Source: Brachycybe producta (lineage: Eukaryota > Arthropoda > Diplopoda > Playtdesmida > Andrognathidae). From it: a stretch of 64,000 bases of DNA. Positions 1 through 12,060 of the stretch are shown here, in pieces; positions within the stretch are counted from its first letter, which is position 1, and every line of letters starts with the position of its first letter. The notes beneath the pieces are model-generated. The model was not told where the DNA came from. It was given only the letters and a program-made list of their open reading frames with translations, and made no database searches. The stretch is taken from assembly GCA_036925085.1 (NCBI GenBank), contig JAUPFP010000082.1, positions 1-64,000 of the forward strand, read 5' to 3'. Position numbers and translations under genes: made by a program.

Positions 1-1393
1 GGGATAACGAACGAGACTCCAGCCTGCTATTCAGGCCGACGACCGTCATCGTCACTTCGGAGAAGAAGCAGCCCTGCTACGCACCTTGGCATTGAGGCCC
101 ATGTCTCCTTGCTCGCGTTTGGGTTGCTGTCTCTCGTTGATGATCGATGAACTCAGGGTCGCTCGGCAATAACAAATCCGCTAATAAAACTTGACATCTA
201 AGGAAGGCGGAAAAAGGTCGTGTGCCAGAAAGATTCACACCAGTACGGCAGGGTGTGGAACTTTGGCATACTTTGAAGCACATATGTGTCCGTGAATAAG
301 GTTACCAACGGTAACCTAACAAATCCAGGGATAACTTAACATATGGGTCTTGTTCCCTACTTCGCCTTAAAAAGTGAGGTAGATGGAACTTGTTCCCTGA
401 ACAATAGTAGACGGACTTGATACCACCGTCTACATCGTTCTAAAACCGCTCGCAAAAAAGACAAACGGGGCAAATCTAATACTCGGCGAGAGGTGAAACT
501 CTGAGACCCTTGTAATGACATGCCATGAATGTCTTTTCTTCGAAACAAAAGTGAATGTCGCCCAGCATTCACGTAAAGATCAGATCCGCCCTAGATCGAA
601 ACCATAAACGATACTCCAGCCTGCTGATGAGACCGACGACCCTCATCATCACTTCGGAGAAGAAGCAGCCCTGCTACGCACCTTGGCATTGAGGCCCTTG
701 TCTCCTTGCTCGCGTTTGGGTTGTTGTCTCTCGTTGATGATCGATGAACTCAGGGTCGCTCGGCAATAACTAATCCGCTAATAAAACTGAACATCTAAGG
801 AAGGCGGAAAAAGGTCGTGTGCCAGAAAGATCCACACCAGTACGGCAGGGTGTGGAACTTTGGCATACCTTGAAGCGCAGAGGTGTCAACAAATAAGGTT
901 ACCAACGGTAACCTAACACATAGAGGTGGGACTATGTGTATGGGTCTTGTCCTCTACTTCGCCTTAAAAAGTGCGGTAGTTGGAGCTTGTTCCCTGAACG
1001 GTGATAGACGGACTTGGAGCACCCGTCTACGCCGTTCTAAAACCGCAATACTGCGGGAGCTGTTCGTAAGGTAGACAAACGGGGCAAATCTAATACTCGG
1101 CGAGAGGTGAAACTCTAAGACCCTTGTAATGACATGCCATGAATGTCTTTTCTTCGAACAGCTGGGTCCCGTTTCCCTGAACGGTGATAGACGGACTTGA
1201 AGCACCCGTCTACGCCGTTCTAAAACCGCAATACTGCGGGAGCTGTTCGTAAGGCAGACAAACGGGGCAAATCTAATACTCGGCGAGAGGTGAAACTCTA
1301 AGACCCTTGTAATGACATGCTATGAATGTCTTTTCTTCGAACAGAATGGTAGACGGACTTTGGACATCCGTCTCCACGTCGTTGTAAAATACC
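1..1393 (+). other. ITS1, 3' part (unit 1), with 18S-derived repeats
   Basis: This is the transcribed spacer between 18S and 5.8S, cut by the window start; its first base corresponds to 43819 in unit 2. It is a patchwork of degenerate 18S pieces. Bases 1-175 and 600-760 resemble the true 18S at 42549-42700 (AACGAACGAGACTCCAGCC, then CACCTTGGCATTGAGGCCC). Bases about 205-225 and 793-815 resemble 18S 40893-40915 (ACATCTAAGGAAGG). Bases about 440-550 and two tandem copies of about 187 bp at about 955-1345 resemble the 18S central domain at 42090-42190 (GCGAGAGGTGAAACTC). Near-palindromes such as GGTTACCAACGGTAACC (about 898-914) lie between the pieces. Unit 2 has one more 187-bp copy. These are not functional 18S: order is scrambled and conserved helices are incomplete. 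Confidence 0.85.
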
Positions 1394-1550
1394 ACTCTGG
1401 ACGGTGGATCACTCGGCTCGTGGGTCGATGAAGAACGCAGCCACTTGCGTGAATTAATGTGAATTGCAGAACACATTGATCATTGACCATTCGAACGCAC
1501 ATTGCGGACTCGAGGCGTAAAAGCCTCTTGTCCACGTCCGAACGAGAGGA
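1394..1550 (+). rRNA. 5.8S rRNA: 5.8S ribosomal RNA (unit 1)
   Basis: This is the 5.8S rRNA, which pairs with the 5' end of 28S in the large ribosomal subunit. The universal core is clear: GGTGGATCACTCGGCTCG near the 5' end, CGATGAAGAACGCAG, GTGAATTGCAGAACACATTG and CGAACGCACATTGCGG. The 3' end CACGTCCGAACGAG (1532-1548) is complementary, with one bulge, to CTCGTTTCGGACGTG at the start of 28S, which supports both boundaries. The length, about 157 nt, is normal for an animal. The 5' end is set by analogy with AACTCTnnnCGGTGGATC in other animals and may be off by a few bases. The unit 2 copy at 45397-45553 shows no difference that I noticed. Confidence 0.95.
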
Positions 1551-2000
1551 TGGGTAAAAAACGTCTAACCTAACGTAAAAAACCAGAAGCTCCTTTTGTG
1601 GGGTGTCCGTGCTGTTGTGTGTTGGTATGTGTTTAGTTGTGCGTGTAAGTAAGTTGGTTTCGAAAACATAGTACAAGCTTGACCCAAAAGCACAATCGAC
1701 GACTGCACTGCCGCATACAAACAGTCATTTGCACCACTCATTGGAGACGAAAGTGATCTACGTTGGTTATCGGGCCTTTCCGTTTATCGTCCTGCGCCTT
1801 GGATAAACGGTGGCTTTAGAAAAGACGCTTCCTCTAACCATGGGTGAAACATGCCAGTTATTGGACCCTTGTCTGCATCCTTTTTCGAAAGTTTTGTAGT
1901 CTTGGCGGTTTCAATATAATTGTTACCTTGTTCGATGCTGGTCGTGCTTCGTGCGCGATTGTTTTTTACCTGATGGTGGGGAAAAAAAGAATATCTTTTC
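1551..2000 (+). other. ITS2 (unit 1)
   Basis: This is the internal transcribed spacer between 5.8S and 28S, about 450 bp. It is removed during pre-rRNA processing. Unlike ITS1, I find no rRNA-derived repeats in it. It contains GT-rich stretches around 1600-1660 and an A-rich run near 1980. It is nearly identical to the unit 2 ITS2, with a few differences near 1560-1640. Confidence 0.88.
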
Positions 2001-3219
2001 CCTCGTTTCGGACGTGAATACCCGCTGAACTTAAGCATATCATTAAGCGGAGGACAAGAAACCAACTCGGATACCCTTAGTAACTGCGAGTGAACAGGGC
2101 AATTCAGTCCAGCACCGAAGCCTCTTTTCCCCTCGTAAGCGGGACTGAGTGCAATGTGGTGTACGGAAGTGCGAGTCCTATCGAACTCTACGATCTCCGA
2201 GGTAGGAGTCTTCCCCGAGAGGAAGCTATTACCGAAGATGGTGCAAGTCCCATGTTGGACCTCTGCCGTAGTCGTGGTTTCGTTTACGGAATTCTCGCTT
2301 ACGAGACCTTCCAAGAGTCGGGTTGTTTGAGAGTGCAACCTGAAGAAGGGTGGTAAATTCCATCCAAGACTGAATACCGATCACGAGACCGATAGCAAAC
2401 TAGTACCGTGAGGGAAAGTTGCAAAGAACTTTGAAGAGAGAGTTCAAGAGAGCGTGAAACCGTCCAGAGGTAAACGGGTGGGACCCCGAAAGTCGAACGG
2501 GAGCGGCGGGTGAGATTCACTTTTGCGTCGATCATCATCACTTTTCATTTCTGCTAATACGTCCTGTTACAGAAAGAAAGTGTCTTGTTGCATCGTCGTA
2601 GGTTTTTCTACATCCCCCCTTCTTCCTAGTAGGACGCCGCGAGCCAGTTGCGGGTCGATCTCATGGAACAACTCGTGTGTTTGCGACGATGGTCTTTCTC
2701 TCTCAATCTTTTGCGAGAGAAGTCATCGCTGCCCCTTGACTCCAGATCTTCCCACTTGCAAACTGCTGCTCTCTCTCACCATGGATCGATAACAAAGAGT
2801 GCTCACGTTATGTCGTCCAGCATAAACTTTATGCGAGACCGACTCCTGTTGTAGACGTGAGCGACTTGTTTTCGGCGGCGAGTAGGTCGGTACCCCACCC
2901 GACCCGTCTTGAAACACGGACCAAGGAGTCCAACAAGTAAGCGAGTCATCGGTTTTCCAGATTAAAACCGAAGGCGAAACGAAAGTGACACTCTCTGTTA
3001 TTATAAGAATATAATAACCCTGATGGCGAGATCCTCTACGGGAGGCGCATCGCCGGCCCGTCCGCAATTCTAAGGACGGAGCTCGAGCTTACTTGTTGGC
3101 ACCCGAAAGATGGTGAACTATGCTTGGGCGGGATGAAGCCAGAGGAAACTCTGGTGGAGGTCCGCAGGGGTTCTGACGTGCAAATCGATCGTCAGACCTG
3201 AGTATAGGGGCGAAAGACT

Positions 3220-3272
<53 letters not shown>

Positions 3273-5674
3273 TACTCGGAGAAAAATGCAGTCTCATTCC
3301 GGTAAAGCGAATGATTAGAGGAATACGGTGTCGCAAGTGGCGTCGACCTATTCTCAAACTATGAACGGGTGAGAAACAAGAACCCATGCCTAAAATGAAG
3401 TCTTGTATTCGGATGAAGTGGAGTATCTAGTGGGCCACTTTTTGGTAAGCAGAAATGGCGATGTGGGATGAACCAAAAGTACGGGTTACGGCGCCCGATG
3501 ATGGTTTTCGACGCTCATTAGAGCCCATGAAAAGTGTCGGTAGCTAAAGACAGCAGGGCAGTGGCCATGGAAGTCGGAATCTGCTAAGGAGTGTGTAAAA
3601 ACTCACCTGCCGAAGCTACCGGCCTTGAAAATGGATGGCGCTCGAGCGTGGAGCCTACACCCGACCGTTGCGGCAGAACTTTTGAGAGGTGTCATATGCC
3701 GCAACGTGTAGGAGGGTCGCGGCGGTGTGCGCTGAAGGGTTTTTGACGTGAGTCAGCCTGGAGCCGCCGTCGGTGCAGATCTTGGTGGAAGTAGCAAATA
3801 CTCAAGTGAGAACCTTGAGGACCGAAGTGGAGAAGGGTTCCATGTGAACAGTGCTTGATCATGGGTTAGTCGGTCCTGAGGAGTCGATTGCCGTTCTCTT
3901 AATTGATGCATCTTGGCTCCCCAATCTCTCCTACCGTGCGTGGGGGTTAGATGCCTACGAGTGTCTCTCCCTCCTCCACACGATATAACTTGGGATTGTA
4001 AGAAGCCTCTGCACAAAATTGACGGAATTGCTCCGAAAGGGAATCTGGTTAATATTCCAGAACTCGGTTGCGGAGATCGCCCGTGATTCCTCTGTTTCTC
4101 CCGTACTTCCTAGTAGGCTAGCCCTATGCTCGAAAGAAGACATTACGGGGTGTAAACGAAAAAGAGGACGAGGGCCGAGGCGGTAACGCAAACGAACTCG
4201 GAGACTGTCGGCGGGAGTGCCTGGAAGAGTTGTCTTTTCTTTGTAAGTCTGACTGAATCTCCCCTGAATCGGTTCAACCGGAGACGGGGTCCAAGAGTCA
4301 GCGAAAAGCACCGCACTTGTCGCGGTGTCAGGTCCATCTCCCGTCGTCCCGTGAAAATCCGAGGGAGCTAGTATGATTCTCGCACCGAACCGTACCCTAT
4401 ATCCGCAGCAGGTCTCCAAGGTGAACAGCCTCTGGTCGAAAGATTAATGTAGGTAAGGGAAGTCGGCAAGTCAGATCCGTAACTTCGGGAAAAGGATTGG
4501 CTCTGAGGGCCGTTGCGGCACGAGAAATGCTTACTCTTGAACTTATTTTGCTGCTGCCCACCCCCTTCTGTCTAGTGCGTCTTTAAAAAAGATTTGCCCT
4601 AGACTTGGATGTGTGGAAGCAAGTGGTTAAGAAAAAAAGAGTGCTTAGATGGTCTCTCGCAACTCACGCCTACTCAGAACTGGCACGGACCAGGAGAATC
4701 CGACTGTCTAATTAAAACAGAGCATTGCGATGACCGCCTGACACAAGTGTTAAGGCCTCGACGCAATGTGATTTCTGCCCAGTGCTTTGAATGTCAAGGT
4801 GAAGAAATTCAACGAAGCGCAGGTAAACGGCGGAAGTAACTATGACTTTCTTAAGGTAGCCAAATGCCTCGTCATTTAATTGGTGACGTGCACGAATGAA
4901 TTAACGAGATTCTCACTGTCCCTACCTACTTTCTTGCGAAACCGCAGCCAAGGGAACGGACTTGGCGAAATCAGCGGGGAAAGAAGACCCTGTTGTGTTT
5001 GACTCTAATCTGATTTTGTAAAGGCACGTGTAAGATGTAGAATAAGTGGGAGACGGCAGCGTCAACTCCGATCCCGCTCTTTTGCTCGCATCGGAGGCTG
5101 CCGTCACCGGTGAAATACCACTACTTACATTGTCCCTTCACTCACTCGGTGATGGGAAGCAAGTCTTATGCCGAACAGATATCCACGTGTTGTTTACCTG
5201 TAACCTTTTTTTCCGAAAATTGGTTGGTTTTCAGACGTGCACGATCTAGGCGTAACTTGTCCGTGAATAAAGCGATGCAAATTTCGCAAAGATTCTCCTC
5301 CTGGGCAAAAAATGCTCGATGGCTGATGAATGAGTCCAAGCCGTGAAAGAGAATCGCAACTCCTACCGAGGACAGAATCTGGTGGGGAGTTTGACTGGGG
5401 CGGTACATCTACCAAAGAGTAACGTAGGTGTCCTAAGGCCAGCTCAGCGAGGACAGAAACCTCGGCGTAGAGCAAAAGGGCAAATGCTTGGCTTGATCAG
5501 CCATTCTCAGTACGAATGAAGACCGCGAAAGCGGGGCCTATCGATCCTTTTGAAAGTTACGATGGTGCCTTATAATAAGTACTCCAAAGTCTTTGAGAGT
5601 TTCAAGCAAGAGGTGTCAGAAAAATTACCACAGGGATAACTGGCTTGTGGCGGCCAAGCGTTCATAGCGACGTC

Positions 5675-5711
<37 letters not shown>

Positions 5712-5754
5712 ATCCCGCAGAAGAGATAAAGCGTTGGATTGTTCACCCACCAAC

Positions 5755-5805
<51 letters not shown>

Positions 5806-6395
5806 CCTGATGACAAAACTGACGATGAATAATCGTACACGGTCGCCGCGACGGTAGTCCCGCTCAGTACGAGAGGAACGGCGTGGACCGGACCAATGGT
5901 GCTCGTGCTTGGTCGATCGGCCAGTGGCGCGAGGCTAAGTCCGTCGAGATAACGACTGAAAGCCTCTAAGTCGGAATCCGTGCCGGTCATTGCGGCGATA
6001 AGAGTTTCTATGTTGGCCTCGCGTCCTTGGAACCCAAAGAGTTGGAAAGGTAGGACTAATATAATTAGTCCAATATACCCCACGAACTCGAAGTAAGTTC
6101 CTAGGAGACCTGCTACTTTCTCGTAAATCCGTCTTCCACACCGTGAGTCATTTCTTGGTGGAAGGTTCGGTTACCTGGATGTGCGTCTCTCCGGCTCTTA
6201 TTTAAGAGCAAGAGCGTCCGTTCTCAAGGAAGAGGCATTAAATCGTCTGTAGACGACTCGAGTACCGGTCGGGGTGTCGTACTTAGTAGAGCTCGCTTCT
6301 TCAAGCTGCGATCTATTGAGACTAATCCCTGTCTTTTCATTAAGAGACCGATACGGATTTGCTCCCTGCCCGAGTGCTAGGAGCAACATCCACCT
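2001..6395 (+). rRNA. 28S rRNA: 28S ribosomal RNA (unit 1)
   Basis: This is the large-subunit rRNA, which forms the peptidyl-transferase centre. Landmarks in order: the 5' strand pairing with 5.8S (2002-2016); CCCGCTGAACTTAAGCATAT (2021-2040); CTAGTAGCTGGTTCCCTCCG near 3231; the GTPase-centre region near 3590; TTAAGGTAGCCAAATGCCTC (4851-4870), the usual R1/R2 target, here uninterrupted; ACCACAGGGATAACTGGCTT near 5628; and the sarcin-ricin loop AGTACGAGAGGAAC (5866-5879). Length is about 4.4 kb with expanded variable domains. The A/T-rich stretch at about 4530-4600 is where many protostomes have a hidden break. The 3' end is not marked by a conserved motif and is uncertain by about 50 bases. 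Unit 1 departs from the conserved core at 3599 and 3621, where unit 2 is canonical, so it may be a variant or slightly damaged copy. Confidence 0.94.
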
Positions 6396-6701
6396 TTGAA
6401 ATCGTGTTTAAACTGTTCATACTTGGAAAATCTCTCGATCAAGTGGATCACTTGGAAGAGAAAGTTCCTGAAAGGCTTATTTTCAATAGGCCTACTCTCT
6501 TGGACTTTGAAGAAAAAGTTCCGAGAAGGCTTATTTTTCAATAGGCCTCTTGGACTTTGAAGAAAAAGTTCCGAGAAGGCTTATTTTTCAATAGGCCTAC
6601 TAATAGGTCGTCCTCGGTAAGACGTTAAAGTGCATCGGCGGTGGAGTGCGCAGATACACTCGGGTGAGAGAAAGAGAGTAAAATCTTTTTCTAAGTCCCA
6701 A
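6396..6701 (+). repeat. 28S 3' flank: three hairpin-bearing repeats of about 50 bp
   Basis: Just after 28S lie three short repeats, each with a long stem-loop of the form AGGCTTATT, a T-rich loop, AATAGGCCT (6473-6493, 6527-6548, 6577-6598). The last two repeats are 50 bp apart. The stem is complete apart from one G-T pair. The position fits a 3' ETS processing or termination region, but that is inference. The zone ends with an element of about 95 bp from 6605 (containing GACGTTAAAGTGCATCGG) that recurs in the 139-bp zone. Two more hairpin repeats lie beyond the 71-bp array at about 8600-8720. Confidence 0.7.
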
Positions 6702-8392
6702 AGTGCGGTTTTTTACCGTAGAAGGAGGGCCTTCGATATGCGGCATGAAACTCTAGTCTCCGGCAAAGACAGAGTGCGGTAGTCTACCGTGGAAGGAAGG
6801 CCTTCGATATGCGGCATGAAACTCTAGTCTCCGGCAAAGACAGAGTGCGGTTTTTTACCGTAGAAGGAGGGCCTTCGATATGCGGCATGAAACTCTAGTC
6901 TCTGGCAAAGACAGAGTGCGGTAGTCTACCGTGGAAGGAAGGCCTTCGATATGCGGCATGAAACTCTAGTTTCCGGCAAAGACAGAGTGCGGTAGTCTAC
7001 CGTGGAAGGAAGGCCCACGATATGCGGCATGGGACTCTAGTCACCGGTAAAACCAGAGTGCGGTAGTCCACCGTGGAAGGAAGGCCCACGATATGCGGCA
7101 TGGGACTCTAGTCACCGGTAAAACCAGAGTGCGGTAGTCCACCGTGGAAGGAAGGCCCACGATATGCGGCATGGAACTCTAGTCACCGGTAAAACCAGAG
7201 TGCGGTAGTCCACCGTGGAAGGAAGGCCCACGATATGCGGCATGGGACTCTAGTCACCGGTAAAACCAGAGTGCGGTAGTCCACCGTGGAAGGAAGGCCC
7301 ACGATATGCGGCATGGGACTCTAGTCACCGGTAAAACCAGAGTGCGGTAGTCCACCGTGGAAGGAAGGCCCACGATATGCGGCATGGGACTCTAGTCTCC
7401 GGCAAAGACAGAGTGCGGTAGTCTACCGTGGAAGGAAGGCCCACGATATGCGGCATGGGACTCTAGTCACCGGTAAAACCAGAGTGCGGTAGTCCACCGT
7501 GGAAGGAAGGCCCACGATATGCGGCATGGGACTCTAGTCACCGGTAAAACCAGAGTGCGGTAGTCCACCGTGGAAGGAAGGCCCACGATATGCGGCATGG
7601 GACTCTAGTCACCGGTAAAACCAGAGTGCGGTAGTCCACCGTGGAAGGAAGGCCCACGATATGCGGCATGGGACTCTAGTCACCGGTAAAACCAGAGTGC
7701 GGTAGTCCACCGTGGAAGGAAGGCCCACGATATGCGGCATGGGACTCTAGTCACCGGTAAAACCAGAGTGCGGTAGTCCACCGTGGAAGGAAGGCCCACG
7801 ATATGCGGCATGGGACTCTAGTCACCGGTAAAACCAGAGTGCGGTAGTCCACCGTGGAAGGAAGGCCCACGATATGCGGCATGGGACTCTAGTCACCGGT
7901 AAAACCAGAGTGCGGTAGTCCACCGTGGAAGGAAGGCCCACGATATGCGGCATGGGACTCTAGTCACCGGTAAAACCAGAGTGCGGTAGTCCACCGTGGA
8001 AGGAAGGCCCACGATATGCGGCATGGGACTCTAGTCACCGGTAAAACCAGAGTGCGGTAGTCCACCGTGGAAGGAAGGCCCACGATATGCGGCATGGGAC
8101 TCTAGTCACCGGTAAAACCAGAGTGCGGTAGTCCACCGTGGAAGGAAGGCCCACGATATGCGGCATGGGACTCTAGTCACCGGTAAAACCAGAGTGCGGT
8201 AGTCCACCGTGGAAGGAAGGCCCACGATATGCGGCATGGGACTCTAGTCACCGGTAAAACCAGAGTGCGGCAGTCCACCGTGGAAGGAAGGCCCACGATA
8301 TGCGGCATGGGACTCTAGTCACCGGTAAAACCAGAGTGCGGCAGTCCACCGTGGAAGGAAGGCCTTCGATATGCGGCATGGCACTTTTAAAT
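6702..8392 (+). repeat. 71-bp tandem array (unit 1, about 24 copies)
   Basis: This is a head-to-tail array with a strict 71-bp period (for example 7055 to 7126). Each monomer starts AGAGTGCGGTAGTCCACCGT and contains CACGATATGCGGCATGGGAC. The central copies are virtually identical. The first four to five copies and the last one carry a variant with CCTTCGAT instead of CCCACGAT. This is the usual picture of homogenisation by unequal exchange with divergent edges. Unit 2 has exactly eight copies fewer. Function is unknown; such IGS arrays can act as Pol I enhancers or fork-barrier spacers in other organisms. Confidence 0.93.
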
Positions 8393-8599
8393 CCGCCAAA
8401 ACAACCTGCGTGGAATTTTGGCGGGAAATGTTACCGTAAGGGGTGGCGTTTAGTTGTGCGGGTGCTACCCAGATGGCACTGACGGTACGATTTTGCGCTA
8501 AGCCTAACGGTTAACATGGGAGATAGGCCTTTAAGATAAGAAAAAGCAGTTCGATGAATGCCTATGAAGAGTGCTACTCTTGATCATAGACTTGTAAAA
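8393..8599 (+). other. Low-copy IGS stretch between arrays
   Basis: About 200 bp follows the 71-bp array and is present once in each unit (second copy 51828-52030). It contains CCGCCAAAACAACCTGCG and GGCGGGAAATGTTACCG. I recognise no gene or rRNA-derived piece in it. It may be an anchor retained in every unit while the arrays on both sides change in copy number. Confidence 0.6.
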
Positions 8600-11500
8600 T
8601 CTCTTGATCAAGTGGATCTCTTTGAAGAGAAAGTTCCTAAAAGGCTTATTTTTGAATAGGCCTACTTTCTTGGACTTTGAAGAAAAAGTTCCTGAAAGGC
8701 TTATTTTCAATAGGCCTACTCGTCCTCGGCAAGACGTTAAACTGCATCGGCGATGGATCAAAGACGCGTAAGTCAGTAACAATTGAACCGTTGGTCGGAG
8801 AGCTCCGAAAATGAAATTTAGGGGAGCCACCATGGTCCTGTATAATACATATACTGAAATGGACTTAGAAAATTTTTGAGTCGAACACGACTTTCGACAA
8901 TGTGCGTAATGCCATAACAATTGAACGGATGGTCGGAGAGCCCTGAAAATGAAATTTAGGGTGGCCACCGTGGTCCTGTATAATACATATACTGAAATGG
9001 ACTTAGAAAATTTTTGAGTCGAACACGACTTTCGACAATACGCGTAAGTCGGTAACAATTGAACCGTTGGTCGGAGAGCTCCGAAAATGAAATTTAGGGG
9101 AGCCACCGTGGTCCTCTATATATATATGTAAACAGTTTGAAAAAAAGTTAAAGTAGAAAAACTGTTTGATGCATATGAAGCGTGGCGATCGACGCGTTAT
9201 GCCGTTTTCGGTTAATTGCGTCGGCCTAGTCGTCGCCCAATGTGCGGTAGTGCATAACATGATAAAGTGTTATGTTCTCCTCTAAAATGAGGTGTTTTCT
9301 ATACTATAGGGGGTTGATGGTGCTCGATGAGACCTCACCCCAAAACAGTCCTCGGCAAGACGTTAAAGTGCATCGGCGGTGGAGTGCGCAGATACACCCG
9401 GGTGAGATAAAAAGGCAATATTTTGCCTAAGTCCATTTCGAAGACACAAATTGTGCGTAAGTGCATAACATTTGAACGGATGGTCGGAGAGCTCCGAAAA
9501 TGCAATTTAGGGGAGCCACCGTGGTCCTGTATAATACATATACTGAAATGGACTTAGAAAATTTTTGAGTCGAACACGACTTTCGACAATATGCGTAAGT
9601 CGGTAACAATTGAACCGTTGGTCGGAGAGCTCCGAAAATGAAATTTAGGGGAGCCACCGTGGTCCTCTATATATATGTAATGAAATGGACTTGGAAAATT
9701 TTTGAGTCGAACACGACTTTCGACAATACGCGTAAGTCGGTAACAATTGAACCGTTGGTCGGAGAGCTCCGAAAATGAAATTTAGGGGAGCCACCGTGGT
9801 CCTCTATATGTATATGTAATGAAATGGACTTAGAAAATTTTTGAGTCGAACACGACTTTCGACAATACGCGTAAGTCGGTAACAATTGAACCGTTGGTCG
9901 GAGAGCTCCGAAAATGAAATTTAGGGGAGCCACCGTGGTCCTCTATATATATATGTAAACAGTTTGAAAAAAAGTTAAAGTCGAAAAACTGTTTGATGCA
10001 TATGAAGCGTGGCGATCGACGCGTTATGCCGTTTTCGGTTAATTGCGTCGGCCTAGTCGTCGCCCAATGTGCGGTAGTGCATAACATGATAAAGTGTTAT
10101 GTTCTCCTCTAAAATGAGGTGTTTTCTATACTATAGGGGGTTGATGGTGCTCGATGAGACCTCACCCCAAAACAGTCCTCGGCAAGACGTTAAAGTGCAT
10201 CGGCGGTGGAGTGCGCAGATACACCCGGGTGAGATAAAAAGGCAATATTTTGCCTAAGTCCATTTCGAAGACACAAATTGTGCGTAAGTGCATAACATTT
10301 GAACGGATGGTCGGAGAGCTCCGAAAATGAAATTTAGGGGAGCCACCGTGGTCCTCTATATATATATATGTAATGAAATGGACTTAGAAAATTTTTGAGT
10401 CGAACACGACTTTCGACAATATGCGTAAGTCGGTAACAATTGAACCGTTGGTCGGAGAGCTCCGAAAATGAAATTTAGGGGAGCCACCGTGGTCCTCTAT
10501 ATGTATATGTAATGAAATGGACTTAGAAAATTTTTGAGTCGAACACGACTTTCGACAATACGCGTAAGTCGGTAACAATTGAACCGTTGGTCGGAGAGCT
10601 CCGAAAATGAAATTTAGGGGAGCCACCGTGGTCCTGTATAATACATATACTGAAATGGACTTAGAAAATTTTTGAGTCGAACACGACTTTCGACAATGTG
10701 CGTAATGCCATAACAATTGAACGGATGGTCGGAGAGCCCTGAAAATGAAATTTAGGGTGGCCACCGTGGTCCTGTATAATACATATACTGAAATGGACTT
10801 AGAAAATTTTTGAGTCGAACACGACTTTCGACAATACGCGTAAGTCGGTAACAATTGAACCGTTGGTCGGAGAGCTCCGAAAATGAAATTTAGGGGAGCC
10901 ACCGTGGTCCTCTATATGTATATGTAAACAGTTTGAAAAAAAGTTAAAGTCGAAAAACTGTTTGATGCATATGAAGCGTGGCGATCGACGCGTTATGCCG
11001 TTTTCGGTTAATTGCGTCGGCCTAGTCGTCGCCCAATGTGCGGTAGTGCATAACATGATAAAGTGTTATGTTCTCCTCTAAAATGAGGTGTTTTCTATAC
11101 TATAGGGGGTTGATGGTGCTCGATGAGACCTCACCCCAAAACAGTCCTCGGCAAGACGTTAAAGTGCATCGGCGGTGGAGTGCGCAGATACACCCGGGTG
11201 AGATAAAAAGGCAATATTTTGCCTAAGTCCATTTCGAAGACACAAATTGTGCGTAAGTGCATAACATTTGAACGGATGGTCGGAGAGCTCCGAAAATGAA
11301 ATTTAGGGGAGCCACCGTGGTCCTCTATATATATATGTAATGAAATGGACTTAGAAAATTTTTGAGTCGAACACGACTTTCGACAATATGCGTAAGTCGG
11401 TAACAATTGAACCGTTGGTCGGAGAGCTCCGAAAATGAAATTTAGGGGAGCCACCGTGGTCCTCTATATGTATATGTAATGAAATGGACTTAGAAAATTT

Positions 11501-12060
11501 TTGAGTCGAACACGACTTTCGACAATACGCGTAAGTCGGTAACAATTGAACCGTTGGTCGGAGAGCTCCGAAAATGAAATTTAGGGGAGCCACCGTGGTC
11601 CTCTATATGTATATGTAATGAAATGGACTTAGAAAATTTTTGAGTCGAACACGACTTTCGACAATACGCGTAAGTCGGTAACAATTGAACCGTTGGTCGG
11701 AGAGCTCCGAAAATGAAATTTAGGGGAGCCACCGTGGTCCTCTATATATATATGTAAACAGTTTGAAAAAAAGTTAAAGTCGAAAAACTGTTTGATGCAT
11801 ATGAAGCGTGGCGATCGACGCGTTATGCCGTTTTCGGTTAATTGCGTCGGCCTAGTCGTCGCCCAATGTGCGGTAGTGCATAACATGATAAAGTGTTATG
11901 TTCTCCTCTAAAATGAGGTGTTTTCTATACTATAGGGGGTTGATGGTGCTCGATGAGACCTCACCCCAAAACAGTCCTCGGCAAGACGTTAAAGTGCATC
12001 GGCGGTGGAGTGCGCAGATACACCCGGGTGAGATAAAAAGACAATATTTTCTCTAAGTCC
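8600..12060 (+). repeat. 139-bp repeats with 0.83-0.97-kb higher-order units (unit 1)
   Basis: Two hairpin repeats (8600-8720) lead into monomers of about 139 bp (for example steps 11351, 11490, 11629). Each contains GAGTCGAACACGACTTTCG, the near-palindrome CGGAGAGCTCCG, and a short run of alternating TA. Every few monomers are followed by a segment of about 230 bp with a 9-bp inverted repeat AAACAGTTT/AAACTGTTT, then CTATACTATAGGGGG and the element GACGTTAAAGTGCATCGG. This longer segment starts near 9126, 9957, 10926 and 11756, so there are four higher-order units. Unit 2 has two. Confidence 0.9.
9290..9313 (+). promoter_or_regulatory. Candidate spacer-promoter core, TATAGGGGG type (139-bp zone)
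   Basis: CTATACTATAGGGGG occurs once per higher-order unit of the 139-bp zone, ending at 9313, 10140, 11109 and 11939, and in unit 2 at 52750 and 53862. A short A/T block followed directly by five Gs resembles the Pol I start-site motif known from plants. Animal Pol I promoters have no general consensus, so this is only a candidate. Confidence 0.3.

Noticed and set aside
4840..4900. R1 or R2 retrotransposon insertion in 28S
   Set aside because: The target TTAAGGTAGCCAAATGCCTC is uninterrupted in both units, and no reverse-transcriptase frame is present.
6702..8392. CRISPR-like array
   Set aside because: The 71-bp units are contiguous and identical throughout, with no unique spacers, and sit in eukaryotic rDNA.
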